Below, piece by piece: positions 54,205 to 62,199 of a stretch of DNA of 64,000 nucleotides (position 1 is the first letter of the stretch; the number at the start of each line of letters is the position of its first letter). Position numbers and translations under genes: made by a program. Source of the DNA: Mumia sp. zg.B17 (lineage in GTDB: Bacteria; Actinomycetota; Actinomycetes; Propionibacteriales; Nocardioidaceae). The DNA is taken from the NCBI RefSeq assembly GCF_019550915.1, contig NZ_JAHWCI010000008.1:62001-126000 (forward strand). Direction: 5' to 3'. Under the pieces are notes generated by a model. The model made no database searches, was not told the origin of the DNA, and saw only the letters and a program-made list of their open reading frames with translations.

Positions 54205-54795
54205 ATGACCTCAGAGGAACCGGCACCCGCTCCGCGCGAGCCGGGCCGCGGCGCCCCCGGCGCCGCACGGACGTCGATCCTGCAGTCGGCCCGTGCCGAG
54301 TTCGCGCGCGTCGGGTACGGCGCGGCGACCGTCCGTGCGATCGCCCGCGGCGCGTCCGTGGACCCGGCGCTCGTGATCCACTACTTCGGCAGCAAGGAAA
54401 ACCTGTTCGCCGCCACCATCGCCGACGCCGGCTTCGTCGCCGACCAGGTCCGAGCGGCCGTCGACGGTCCGTCGGAGGCCTTCAGCGAGCGGTTCGCCCG
54501 CGCCTACTTCGGCGCCTGGGAGCACCCGGACACCTCCCTGGTCCTGCACAGCGTCGTGCGCTCCGCAGCGAGCTCGTCGACCGCGGCCCGAGTCGTCAGG
54601 ACGACCATCGAGAGCGCACTGTCCGTGGACGGGACGTCGCACTGGGCCCCCGAACGCCTCAACCTGCTGGGAGCGCAGGTCTTCGGGATCGCGATGGCGC
54701 GCTACGTCCTCGGCACCGAGCCGCTCGCCTCGATGGCCCTGGAGGACCTGGTCGCGACGGTCTCCCCTCCGCTCCAGGCTCTCCTGAACGAGTGA
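54205..54795 (+). CDS. TetR family regulator upstream of an ABC exporter
   Basis: 196 residues. HTH: SILQSARAEFARVGYGAATVRAIARGASVDPALVIHYFGSKENLFAATI, followed by a TetR_C_7-like domain. TAGGCT (54193-54198) ends six bases before ATG 54205, a leaderless start. The palindrome 54814-54827 lies between this gene and the ABC operon on the same strand, so it is a likely target; whether it also controls itself is unclear. Confidence 0.93.
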   Translation: MTSEEPAPAPREPGRGAPGAARTSILQSARAEFARVGYGAATVRAIARGASVDPALVIHYFGSKENLFAATIADAGFVADQVRAAVDGPSEAFSERFARAYFGAWEHPDTSLVLHSVVRSAASSSTAARVVRTTIESALSVDGTSHWAPERLNLLGAQVFGIAMARYVLGTEPLASMALEDLVATVSPPLQALLNE

Positions 54796-54813
54796 CCAGG
54801 CATCTGACCTGCT

Positions 54814-54852
54814 TCAACACCTGTTGAGGATCTGATGAACCTGTCGTAACGT
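54814..54852 (+). promoter_or_regulatory. TetR operator and leaderless promoter of the ABC exporter
   Basis: TCAACA CC TGTTGA (54814-54827) is a perfect 14-bp palindrome placed at the -35 region. TAACGT (54847-54852) ends 7 bases before the GTG at 54860. Confidence 0.6.
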
Positions 54853-54859
54853 GTCGTGG

Positions 54860-55918
54860 GTGAGAGCCATGATCATCAAGGAGTTCCGCGAGCTCGTCCG
54901 GGACCACCGGACCCTTGCGCTGCTGGTCGCGATGCCGCTGCTGCTGCTCGTCGTCTTCGGCTACGCGGCCAACTTCTCCGTCGACAGGGTCGACACCGCT
55001 GTCGTCGGGCCCGAGGCAGAGCAGGTCGCCGGCACCTTGCCGGGCTTCTTCGACGTCTCGACGACGGAGCCGTCGGAGGGCGAGGACGACGCGCGGGACC
55101 TCCTGCGCGACGACATCGTCGACGTGGCGCTGGTGACCGGCGAGGGCGGCACCCGAGCGCTCGTCGACGGCTCCAACCTGTTCGCTGCCCAGTCCGCGGT
55201 GGCCGCGCTCAAGACCTCGGGCCAGGGAATGACGGTCGAGGTCCTCTACAACCCCGACCTGAAGACGTCGTGGGTCATGATCCCGGCGATCATCGGACTG
55301 ATCCTGACGTTCATCGGCACGATCATCACGAGCATCGGACTGGTCCGCGAGCGCGAAGCGGGCACGCTGGAGCAGCTGGCCGTGATGCCGATCGGTCCGA
55401 GCACCGTCATCCTCGGGAAGGTCACCCCGTACTTCGTCCTCGCCGCGCTCGACATGGCGGTCGTCACCGTCCTCGGGATGCTGCTCTTCGACGTCCCGTT
55501 CAACGGGCACGTCCTCACCTTCGCCCTGGGCGCGGTGCTCTTCCTGCTGGTGGTCCTCGGGATCGGCATCTTCATCTCGACGATCTCCCAGACCGCGGGC
55601 CAGGCGATCCAGAGCGCGTTCTTCGTGCTGCTTCCCCAGATCCTGCTGTCGGGGATGATCTTCCCGCTCGAGGCGATGGCAGCCGGCGTCAGGTGGATCG
55701 GCTACCTGCTGCCGCTCACGTACTTCACGATGATCTCGCAGGGCGTCATGCTGCGCGGCGCACCGATCACTGCCCTGTGGTTGCCCCTGGTGGTCCTGGC
55801 CGTCATGGCACTGGTCGTGTTCACCGCGGCCACGCTGCGCTTCCGTCGAGACCTCGCACCCGAGCGCAAGGTCAAGGACCAACCCCGGTCCACCGACCGT
55901 TCCCGGAGCCCGGCATGA
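54860..55918 (+). CDS. ABC-2 type permease (YhhJ/YbhS-like)
   Basis: 352 residues from GTG 54860 (leaderless; an in-frame GTG at 54851 lies inside the -10 box). Helix 1 at about 19-38, an extracytoplasmic domain (40-130) that mimics a membrane-fusion-like fold, then five helices (about 145-170, 190-215, 225-250, 255-275, 310-330). IIKEFRELVRDHRTLALLVAMPLLLLVVFGYAANF and SGMIFPLEAMAAGVRWIGYLLPLTYF are typical of YbhS/YhhJ permeases. Starts a permease-ATPase-ATPase operon. Confidence 0.93.
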   Translation: MRAMIIKEFRELVRDHRTLALLVAMPLLLLVVFGYAANFSVDRVDTAVVGPEAEQVAGTLPGFFDVSTTEPSEGEDDARDLLRDDIVDVALVTGEGGTRALVDGSNLFAAQSAVAALKTSGQGMTVEVLYNPDLKTSWVMIPAIIGLILTFIGTIITSIGLVREREAGTLEQLAVMPIGPSTVILGKVTPYFVLAALDMAVVTVLGMLLFDVPFNGHVLTFALGAVLFLLVVLGIGIFISTISQTAGQAIQSAFFVLLPQILLSGMIFPLEAMAAGVRWIGYLLPLTYFTMISQGVMLRGAPITALWLPLVVLAVMALVVFTAATLRFRRDLAPERKVKDQPRSTDRSRSPA

Positions 55919-56742
55919 CGTACGGATTGGACTCGGTCGACGTGTCGTTCGGAGGCGTGCCGGCCCTGCACGGCGTCACGGTGGAGATTCCCGCGGGCGA
56001 GGTCGTCACGATCGTCGGGGGCGACGGTGCCGGCAAGACGACGCTCCTCCGCACGTTGGTACGCGAGGTGGCGCCCGAGGCCGGCGAGGTCGACGCACCG
56101 CCGAAGGCGGAGATCGGCTTCCTGCCCGCCTCGTCCGGCAGCTGGGCCGCCCTGACCGTGACGCAGAACCTCGACTTCGCCGGCGGCGCGTACGGCGTCC
56201 GTGGCGCGGAGCTCGACGAGCGACGGACGACCCTGCTCACCGCGGCGGGGCTGAGTCAGGCCGCCGACCGGCTCGCCTCCCAGCTGTCCGGCGGCATGCG
56301 GCGCAAGCTCGGCGTGTGCATGGCGATCGTCCACCGCCCGCGGCTGCTGGTCCTCGATGAACCCAGCACCGGCGTCGACCCGGTCAGCCGCGTCGACCTC
56401 TGGCGGATGGTCTCCGAGACAGCGGCGGCGGGCTCGGCGGTGGTGATGTCCACGACGTACCTCGACGAGGCCGAGCGGGCGAGCCGTCTGGTCGTCCTCG
56501 ACGCGGGACACATACTCGTCCAGGGCTCGTACGACGAGGTCCGCGCCGGTTTCCAGGGGACGGTGACCCGGGCCGACCCCAGCGTCCGCCCCGAGTGGTC
56601 ATGGCGGCGAGGCCGGGAGCGGCACGAGTACTGGCCCGACGGTGACGCCCCTCCTCACCTGCCGGTCGTCGAGCCCGATCTCGAGGACATCGTGATCGCG
56701 CTCTCGCTGGTACGTCGCGCCGACCGCGGAGCAGCGGCATGA
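55915..56742 (+). CDS. ABC ATPase 1 (N-terminal-half-of-YbhF type)
   Basis: 275 residues. Walker A VGGDGAGKTT (about 33-42), signature QLSGGMRRKLGVCMAIVHRPRLLVLDEPSTGVD, H-loop STTYLDEAERAS (Tyr replaces the usual switch His). A C-terminal extension (about 205-265: WSWRRGRERHEYWPDGD) follows the nucleotide-binding domain. ATG overlaps the permease stop by 4 bases. Confidence 0.92.
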   Translation: MTYGLDSVDVSFGGVPALHGVTVEIPAGEVVTIVGGDGAGKTTLLRTLVREVAPEAGEVDAPPKAEIGFLPASSGSWAALTVTQNLDFAGGAYGVRGAELDERRTTLLTAAGLSQAADRLASQLSGGMRRKLGVCMAIVHRPRLLVLDEPSTGVDPVSRVDLWRMVSETAAAGSAVVMSTTYLDEAERASRLVVLDAGHILVQGSYDEVRAGFQGTVTRADPSVRPEWSWRRGRERHEYWPDGDAPPHLPVVEPDLEDIVIALSLVRRADRGAAA

Positions 56743-57602
56743 CCGCCACGGTGCTCGAAGCGCGTTCGGTCACGAGGCGGTTCGGGTCGTTCACGGCCGT
56801 GGACGACGTGACCATGGACGTGGCGCCGGGGGAGGTCGTGGGACTGCTGGGGGCGAACGGCGCCGGCAAGACGACGCTGATGCGGATGCTCCTCGGGCTG
56901 CTCCCCACGACGGAGGGAACCGTCCAGATGCTCGGCGGACCTCCTCGTCGCGAGCGGCGTCGTCGGCTCGGCTACGTCCCTCAGAACCTCGGGCTGTACC
57001 GCGACCTCACGCTGACCGAGAACCTCGCCTTCGTCGCCGACGCGTACGGCACCACCGTCCCGGTCCTGCCCGACGGCATCTCCCGGTACGCCGACGAGCT
57101 CGTCGCCGACATGCCCCTCGGCGCTCAGCGTCAGGGCGCCTTCGTCGCCGCGTTGTCGCACCAGCCGGAGGCGGTGCTGCTCGACGAGCCGACCTCGGGC
57201 GTCGACGCACTCGCGCGGGCCACGTTGTGGGACACCATCCGGGCACAGGCCGACCGAGGTGTGGGGGTCTTGATCACCACGCACTACATGCAGGAGGCGC
57301 AGCAGTGCGACCGGCTGCTGCTGATGTCGCAGGGCAGGCTCGTCGCACAGGGCAGCGAGACCGACATCATCGGACCCACCCGCGCCCTCGTCGTACGGAC
57401 CGACGACTGGGCCGCCGCGTTCTCCGCGCTCAACGACGCCGGGGCCGCGGTGATCCTGGACGGACGCACCGTACGCGTCGCCGATGCCGGACGCGACGAG
57501 ATCACCCGGATCCTCACCGCCGCACGCGTCGACGCGTCGGTCGAGCCCGTACCCGCAACCATCGAGGAACGCATGCTCGTCCTCGCTCGCGAGGCGCGCT
57601 AA
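56739..57602 (+). CDS. ABC ATPase 2 with a degenerate signature motif
   Basis: 287 residues. Walker A LLGANGAGKTT, Q-loop YVPQNLGLYRDLTLTENL, Walker B VLLDEPTSGVD and switch His ITTHYMQEA are intact, but the LSGGQ region reads MPLGAQRQGAFVAALSHQPEA. With the preceding ATPase it looks like the two halves of YbhF-type double ATPases coded separately, one half bearing the degenerate site. C-terminal domain 205-285 of unknown role. The order permease-ATPase-ATPase has only one permease gene. Confidence 0.92.
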   Translation: MTATVLEARSVTRRFGSFTAVDDVTMDVAPGEVVGLLGANGAGKTTLMRMLLGLLPTTEGTVQMLGGPPRRERRRRLGYVPQNLGLYRDLTLTENLAFVADAYGTTVPVLPDGISRYADELVADMPLGAQRQGAFVAALSHQPEAVLLDEPTSGVDALARATLWDTIRAQADRGVGVLITTHYMQEAQQCDRLLLMSQGRLVAQGSETDIIGPTRALVVRTDDWAAAFSALNDAGAAVILDGRTVRVADAGRDEITRILTAARVDASVEPVPATIEERMLVLAREAR

Positions 57603-57609
57603 CGCGCCC

Positions 57610-58644
57610 TCACTCGCGGACGGCAGGCCGGTCCGCGCGCTTCACGGGCGGCGGGAGCTCGACCCGGGGCCACTCCTCTGGCCGACCGAAAATCACGCGG
57701 ATCGACTCGAACCCCTTGTGGCGCTGCGCCTTCGCGTAGTCGGAGTACGCCCGCTGGTCGGCCTTGGTGAGGTTGACGTTGTCGGTGAACGGCGTGAGGA
57801 GCGCACGTGGATAGAGGCGCTTGGTCCTGACCACGTTGATCTGGACGCCGATCATCGCCATCACCGCACCGATGTAGATCAGCCCCATCATCCCGAGGAC
57901 GACGGCGAAGATCTGGTTGAGGTTGCTCGATCGCCCGATCACGTTCTGGACGTACGCCGTCCCGGCCAGCTGCAGGCCCTGCCACATGACCGCGACCGCG
58001 AAGGCGCCCGGAGCCGCCGACCGGAAGCTGTGCTTGCGCGCCGACGCCAGCAGGAACAGCACCGTGAACGCAGCGCCGCTCAGCACCAGCGTGCCGCCGC
58101 GCACCAGCCATCCCGCCCAGGAGTGCTGGTCGTCGAACCACGGGTTGGTCGACAGGAACCCGGTCAGTGCGGCGATCACGAGCAGCGCGAGCCCGGCGAA
58201 CCCGAGCATCACCAGGCTCACGCCGCGCCCGATGAACGGGTTCGGTCGCGAGTTGCGCGGGACGGCCCACGCCACGTTCATCGCGTACTGCGACGACTGC
58301 CCGAGCCCGAGCACGCCGTACAGAGCGACGAGGGCTCCGAACACCACCGCGGTCGTCGAGCCGTGCAGGCCCTCGGTGCTCTCGATCTGGTCGGCGATGA
58401 TCGGGAAGCTGCCGATCGCGGTATCGAGCAGCTGCTCGCGGAGCTTGCCGTCGTTCTGGAGGAAGAAGCCGAGGATGCTCGACCCGATGAGCAGCAGCGG
58501 GAAGATCGCGACGAACGCGTAGTAGGTGACGGCCGCGGCGAGGTAGTTGCTCGAGTCGTCGAAGAACTTGTAGGTGACAGCGATCGGGAACCCGACGAAC
58601 GGGTGACTCCGCTGGAAGCGGTCGATCCGCTCGACGACTGACAC
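57610..58644 (-). CDS. YihY/BrkB family membrane protein
   Basis: 344 residues, six helices in the order of the YihY/UPF0761 family: YLAAAVTYYAFVAIFPLLLIGSSILGFFL (35-63), then about 98-120, 140-165, 180-205, 215-235, 245-270; the LYRAxxP-like LYPRAL follows. Historically called BrkB or ribonuclease BN by error. Leaderless: TAGTTT (rc of 58651-58656) ends six bases before GTG 58644. Ends 8 bases from the ABC operon's stop, tail to tail. Confidence 0.93.
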   Translation of the reverse strand: MSVVERIDRFQRSHPFVGFPIAVTYKFFDDSSNYLAAAVTYYAFVAIFPLLLIGSSILGFFLQNDGKLREQLLDTAIGSFPIIADQIESTEGLHGSTTAVVFGALVALYGVLGLGQSSQYAMNVAWAVPRNSRPNPFIGRGVSLVMLGFAGLALLVIAALTGFLSTNPWFDDQHSWAGWLVRGGTLVLSGAAFTVLFLLASARKHSFRSAAPGAFAVAVMWQGLQLAGTAYVQNVIGRSSNLNQIFAVVLGMMGLIYIGAVMAMIGVQINVVRTKRLYPRALLTPFTDNVNLTKADQRAYSDYAKAQRHKGFESIRVIFGRPEEWPRVELPPPVKRADRPAVRE

Positions 58645-58716
58645 CTGGCAAAACTACCCGTTGCCGGGACCGCATGTGTCGGCAGCGCTCGACTGGCTCC
58701 CCGCTCGAGGCCCGCC

Positions 58717-59100
58717 TCAGTCGCAGGTGCAGAGACAGAAGGGATGCCCTGCGGGGTCGGCGTAGACGCGGAAACCGCGCGAGAAGGAGGGGGCCGGAGG
58801 CTCGACGGGATCGAGCGGCGTGGCGCCGAGCGAGATCGCCAGCGCGTGCGGCGCCTCGTACGAGTCCACCGCCAGGTCGAGGTGCGCCTGCTGCGGGAGA
58901 CCGTCCGGCCACCGGGGCGGCTCGTAGTCGGCGACACGCTGGAACGCCAGTGTGGGGCCGTCACCGGCGAGCTCCACCCACCGGTCGGTGCTGTCGTCGG
59001 CGACCGGGAGGCCGAGCATGCTCCCGTAGAAGCGGGCCAGCGCGAGCGGGTCGGGGCAGTCGAGGACGTAGGCGCCGATCCGGACCTCCGTCCCGCTCAC
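58717..59100 (-). CDS. VOC family (glyoxalase/bleomycin-resistance fold) protein
   Basis: 127 residues from GTG 59100. One beta-alpha-beta-beta-beta pair: IGAYVLDCPDPLALARFYGSMLGLPV, then HLDLAVDSYEAPHALAISLGATPLDP and FRVYADPAGHPFCLCTCD; PAGHPFCL is the common VOC ending. Short form acting as a dimer. The GTG overlaps the stop of the 39-residue gene, so they are one operon. Substrate unknown; the CGNR regulator on the other side is a likely controller. Confidence 0.9.
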   Translation of the reverse strand: MSGTEVRIGAYVLDCPDPLALARFYGSMLGLPVADDSTDRWVELAGDGPTLAFQRVADYEPPRWPDGLPQQAHLDLAVDSYEAPHALAISLGATPLDPVEPPAPSFSRGFRVYADPAGHPFCLCTCD

Positions 59101-59216
59101 AGGGCGCACCCCCTGGCCCGGGCGTGCCGGGACGGCGCTCTGGTCTCCGCCCGCCGTCGACGCTCCTCGCGGGCGAGGTAGTCCTGACTGATCAGATATG
59201 CGGCCCACGGGTGCAT
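59097..59216 (-). CDS. Small protein, 39 residues, first in the VOC operon
   Basis: ATG 59216 to TGA 59097-59099 encodes MHPWAAYLISQDYLAREERR then Arg-rich RRAETRAPSRHARARGCAL. GGAGGGG eight bases upstream is an excellent ribosome site, and the stop overlaps the VOC start by three bases (GTGA). The hydrophobic start plus basic tail resembles other actinobacterial micro-proteins (MHP...AREER). No known domain. Confidence 0.6.
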   Translation of the reverse strand: MHPWAAYLISQDYLAREERRRRAETRAPSRHARARGCAL

Positions 59217-59233
59217 GGTGTCCCCTCCGTTAG

Positions 59234-59260
59234 TAACTGTCATACGGACTTTGCCAGTTA
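59234..59260. promoter_or_regulatory. Inverted repeat between the VOC operon and the CGNR gene
   Basis: TAACTG (59234-59239) and CAGTTA (59255-59260) are an exact inverted repeat with a 15-base spacer, centres two helical turns apart, in the divergent promoter region. GTTAGT also recurs directly at 59229-59234 and 59257-59262. Likely operator for the CGNR protein. Confidence 0.55.
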
Positions 59261-59301
59261 GTCGGATCAGGCGCAACCAGTCAAGCAAGTACGGTGGTTG
59301 C

Positions 59302-59778
59302 ATGAGCGAGTACGAGGATGCCGGCAACGATCCCGCCGACCAGGTGGTGGCCTTCCTCAACACGCTCGATGTCGAGGGCGTGGTCGACCGGCTCGCGACG
59401 ACGTCGGAGTACGCCGACTGGTCGGGCCGACCGCAGACCGACCGTGACCTCGAGGTCGCGCGGAGCCTGCGCGACCACCTCCGGGCCCTCGCTGCCGGAG
59501 AGCCGCCACCGGAGGACCCTCTGCGGGTCCCGATCGAGGTGACGGTGGACGCAGGCGCTCGGCTCAGCGGAGCCGGAGTCGTGGGCGAGGTCGCCGCGGC
59601 AGCGGCGCGGCTCGCGATCGAGGGGAGGCTCGGGCGCGTCAAGATCTGCCCGGCCGACGACTGCCGCTGGGCGTTCTACGACCGCTCCAAGAACCACTCC
59701 CGCCAGTGGTGCTCGATGGAGGTGTGCGGCAACCGCGCCAAGGTCCGCAACCACCGGGAGCGCAGCGCGTCCACCTGA
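59302..59778 (+). CDS. CGNR zinc finger protein (putative regulator)
   Basis: 158 residues. The N-terminal ABATE-like domain (15-105) is followed by ICPADDCRWAFYDRSKNHSRQWCSMEVCGNRAKVRNHRER, the CGNR zinc finger (Cys-x5-Cys ... Cys-x4-CGNR). TACGGT (59290-59295) ends six bases before ATG 59302, a leaderless start. Members bind DNA and are believed to be transcription factors. Divergent from the 39-residue/VOC operon. Confidence 0.93.
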   Translation: MSEYEDAGNDPADQVVAFLNTLDVEGVVDRLATTSEYADWSGRPQTDRDLEVARSLRDHLRALAAGEPPPEDPLRVPIEVTVDAGARLSGAGVVGEVAAAAARLAIEGRLGRVKICPADDCRWAFYDRSKNHSRQWCSMEVCGNRAKVRNHRERSAST

Positions 59779-59794
59779 GGGCCGCCGGCCGCAG

Positions 59795-60283
59795 TCAGCC
59801 CACGTCGGCGTACTGGCGGACACCCGCGACGACGGCGTCGAAGCGCGGCCGGTCGAGCACCGCACCCTCCCGCCGGACGCGGCTCGGATCGACCGTGATC
59901 AGGCGGTCGAGCCGCACCTCGCTGGGACGCCGCCGAGGGTCCCACCCGCCGGCCCCGATGTCGAGCCACTGGCGTCCCCACCGGGCCTCGTCGGCAGCAT
60001 CCCGGTCGTGGTCCTTGCTGCTCAGCATCACGCCGACCAGCCCGGGTCCGCGCCGGCCGACGACCAGCACGGGGCGGTCCTTGCCCTGACTCGGGTCATC
60101 CTCGTACGCGACCCACGTCCAGACGATCTCGCCCGGGTCGGGCCGTCCGTCCGGCGTCGGCCCGTACGTCATGTCGAGAGCGCCTGACGCTCCTGCCGTG
60201 CTCTGCGACGTCCGCGGAGACGACGCGCGACCACGAGTCAGCGTGGAGACGAGACGGGACAGGAGATCGCGCGTACGAGGCAT
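59795..60283 (-). CDS. PemK/MazF-like protein without antitoxin
   Basis: 162 residues. After a basic, disordered 40-residue start, the core IVWTWVAYEDDPSQGKDRPVLVVGRRGPGLVGVMLSSKDHD matches PemK/MazF (the GKDRPVLVV box). The C-terminal half WLDIGAGGWDPRRRPSEVRLDRLITVDPSRVRREGAVLDRPRF is family-typical. No antitoxin gene lies on either side: downstream is CGNR, upstream a divergent helicase-associated gene. Leaderless: TACGCT (rc of 60290-60295) ends six bases before the ATG. Confidence 0.85.
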   Translation of the reverse strand: MPRTRDLLSRLVSTLTRGRASSPRTSQSTAGASGALDMTYGPTPDGRPDPGEIVWTWVAYEDDPSQGKDRPVLVVGRRGPGLVGVMLSSKDHDRDAADEARWGRQWLDIGAGGWDPRRRPSEVRLDRLITVDPSRVRREGAVLDRPRFDAVVAGVRQYADVG

Positions 60284-60289
60284 GGGGGA

Positions 60290-60326
60290 AGCGTAGTGCG
60301 GGACGCTCCCGCCCCCGGACTACCGT
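60290..60326. promoter_or_regulatory. Divergent leaderless promoters of pemK-like and helicase-associated genes
   Basis: TACGCT on the minus strand (60290-60295) ends 6 bases before ATG 60283; TACCGT on the plus strand (60321-60326) ends 7 bases before ATG 60334. The boxes are 25 bases apart, so both -35 regions overlap. Confidence 0.6.
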
Positions 60327-60333
60327 GGGAGGG

Positions 60334-62199
60334 ATGACGATGTCCGACGCCCCACCGCGCACCCTCGCGGACGACCTCCGGGCCCGTAGCGACGAGGCGC
60401 TGGTCGTCCTGCTGCGCGCACGTCCGGACCTTGGGGCGACCCCGCCGGCCGATATCGGACAGCTCGCGTCTCGAGCCGCCTCGCGACCCTCGGTGCTGTG
60501 GGCCCTGGACCGGCTCGACACCGCTCACCTCTCGACGCTCGCCGCGATGGCGGCCCTCGAGCCGCCGGTGTCGCTGGACGGACTGCGCCGGCAGGTCGAC
60601 GCCGACGACGCCCGCATCGCGGCGATGGTGGCCCGTCTGCACGCGAGCGCACTGGTCTGGGGGCGTGACGGCGCGTGGCACGTCGTCCGCGAGGCGCGAG
60701 AGGTGCTGCGGACCTACGGGCCACGAGGCCCCTACGACGGGCCGCCGCCGGTGCGCACCCGCGAGGTCGACGACCGCCGTCATCGCAACGCGAGCGCGGG
60801 CACGGTGATGGAGGTCCTGCAACGTCTCGAGCACCTGCTCGGGTCGTGGGGCGAGAGTCCTCCACCGGTCCTCCGCTCCGGCGGGCGAGGCGTCCGCGAC
60901 GTCCGCAACGCCGCCACAGCACTCGGCGTCACGGTCGACCACGTCGAGTTCCTGCTCGACCTCACCGAGTCCGCCGGTCTGCTGGCCCGCGCACCGGATG
61001 ACGGCGCCGGTGAGGTGTGGGCCCCCACGACACTGTTCGACACGTGGCGCGACAGCCCGCCCGCCGCCCGGTGGGTGGCGGTCGCCACGGCGTGGCTCGC
61101 CGGCCCTGGGCGCCGGGTGCGGACACAGGTGCTCCGCGTGCTGTCGTCGCTCGACGGGGCCGCCTACGTCGACGCCGAAGAGGTCGTCGAAGCAGTGGCG
61201 TGGGCCGTGCCTCGGGCCGACGCCGATCGCGACGACCTGGTGCGACGAACGCTCGTCGAGGCGACCCGGCTCGGTGTCGTCACCCTGGATGCGTTGAGTC
61301 CTGCCGGCGCCGGTCTCGGGCTCCCGGACGCCGCGGCGGTCGTGGAGGGGCTGCTGCCGTCCCGGGTCGACCACGTTCTCGTTCAGGCTGACCTCACCGC
61401 GGTCGCCCCTGGCCCGCTCGAGCCCGCCGTCCGTGACCGGCTCGAGGACGTCGCCGACGTCGAGTCGCGCGGCGGTGCGACCGTCTACCGCTTCACGGCC
61501 GACTCCGTACGCCGCGCTCTCGACCGCGGTTGGCCGGCCAGCGAGATCCACGCCTTCGTCGAGCAGGTGTCGGTGACGCCGATCCCGCAGCCGCTGACCT
61601 ACCTCGTCGACGACACCGCACGGCAGCACGGCCGGCTGCGGATCGGCGACGCGTCGGCGTACCTCCGCTCCGACGACCCCGCGGAGCTCGAGGCGCTGCT
61701 CGCCGACCCGACCATCGGCCCGATGCTGCACCGGATCGCCCCGACCGTCGCCGTCAGCACGGTCCGGCACGAGGTGCTCGCCGACCGGCTCTCGACCGCA
61801 GGGCACCGACCTGTCGGCGAGGAGCCGGGCGGCGTCCTGCGGGTGCGCCGTCGCGACCAGCGCCGCGCCGAGGTGGTCGACGCCGGCGTCCGGAGGATGG
61901 GCGACCCGGCCGAGGCCGTACGCGCGATCCGCGCCGGTGAGCGTGCGGCGTCGTTGCGACCGGCCGGCGGCCGCGACGAGCACCAGGGCTCGCTCGCGAC
62001 CATGGCCCAGCTGCGGGAGGCCGCGGACGCGCAGGAGCCGGTCTGGGTCGCCTACATGGACCAGGCGGGCACCCGGACCGAGCGGGTCGTGGAGCCGCTG
62101 CGGGTGGACGCGGGATGGCTCACCGCCTTCGATCACCGTTCCCAGCGTGTGCAGCGCTTCGCGGTCCACCGGATCGTGCAGGTAGCGTCCGCTCCGTGA
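60334..62199 (+). CDS. Helicase-associated domain protein (Helicase_C_3 type)
   Basis: 621 residues from ATG 60334. Actinobacterial partner-type protein with a helical N-terminal part (LADDLRARSDEALVVLLRARPDLG, SVLWALDRLDTAHLSTLAAMAAL), a central winged-helix region with HVLVQADLTAVAPGPLEPAVRDRLEDVADVESRGGATVYRFTADSVRRALDRGW (the Helicase_C_3 signature), and a C-terminal WYL-like tail (VWVAYMDQAGTRTERVVEPLRVDAGWLTAFDH). No ATPase motifs. It is somewhat shorter than related proteins of 700-800 residues. Three genes from XPB. Confidence 0.88.
   Translation: MTMSDAPPRTLADDLRARSDEALVVLLRARPDLGATPPADIGQLASRAASRPSVLWALDRLDTAHLSTLAAMAALEPPVSLDGLRRQVDADDARIAAMVARLHASALVWGRDGAWHVVREAREVLRTYGPRGPYDGPPPVRTREVDDRRHRNASAGTVMEVLQRLEHLLGSWGESPPPVLRSGGRGVRDVRNAATALGVTVDHVEFLLDLTESAGLLARAPDDGAGEVWAPTTLFDTWRDSPPAARWVAVATAWLAGPGRRVRTQVLRVLSSLDGAAYVDAEEVVEAVAWAVPRADADRDDLVRRTLVEATRLGVVTLDALSPAGAGLGLPDAAAVVEGLLPSRVDHVLVQADLTAVAPGPLEPAVRDRLEDVADVESRGGATVYRFTADSVRRALDRGWPASEIHAFVEQVSVTPIPQPLTYLVDDTARQHGRLRIGDASAYLRSDDPAELEALLADPTIGPMLHRIAPTVAVSTVRHEVLADRLSTAGHRPVGEEPGGVLRVRRRDQRRAEVVDAGVRRMGDPAEAVRAIRAGERAASLRPAGGRDEHQGSLATMAQLREAADAQEPVWVAYMDQAGTRTERVVEPLRVDAGWLTAFDHRSQRVQRFAVHRIVQVASAP

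Noticed and set aside
51863-54208. A 781-codon open frame opposite lon
   Set aside because: Shadow of lon; Lon's motifs, catalytic residues and length are complete on the minus strand.
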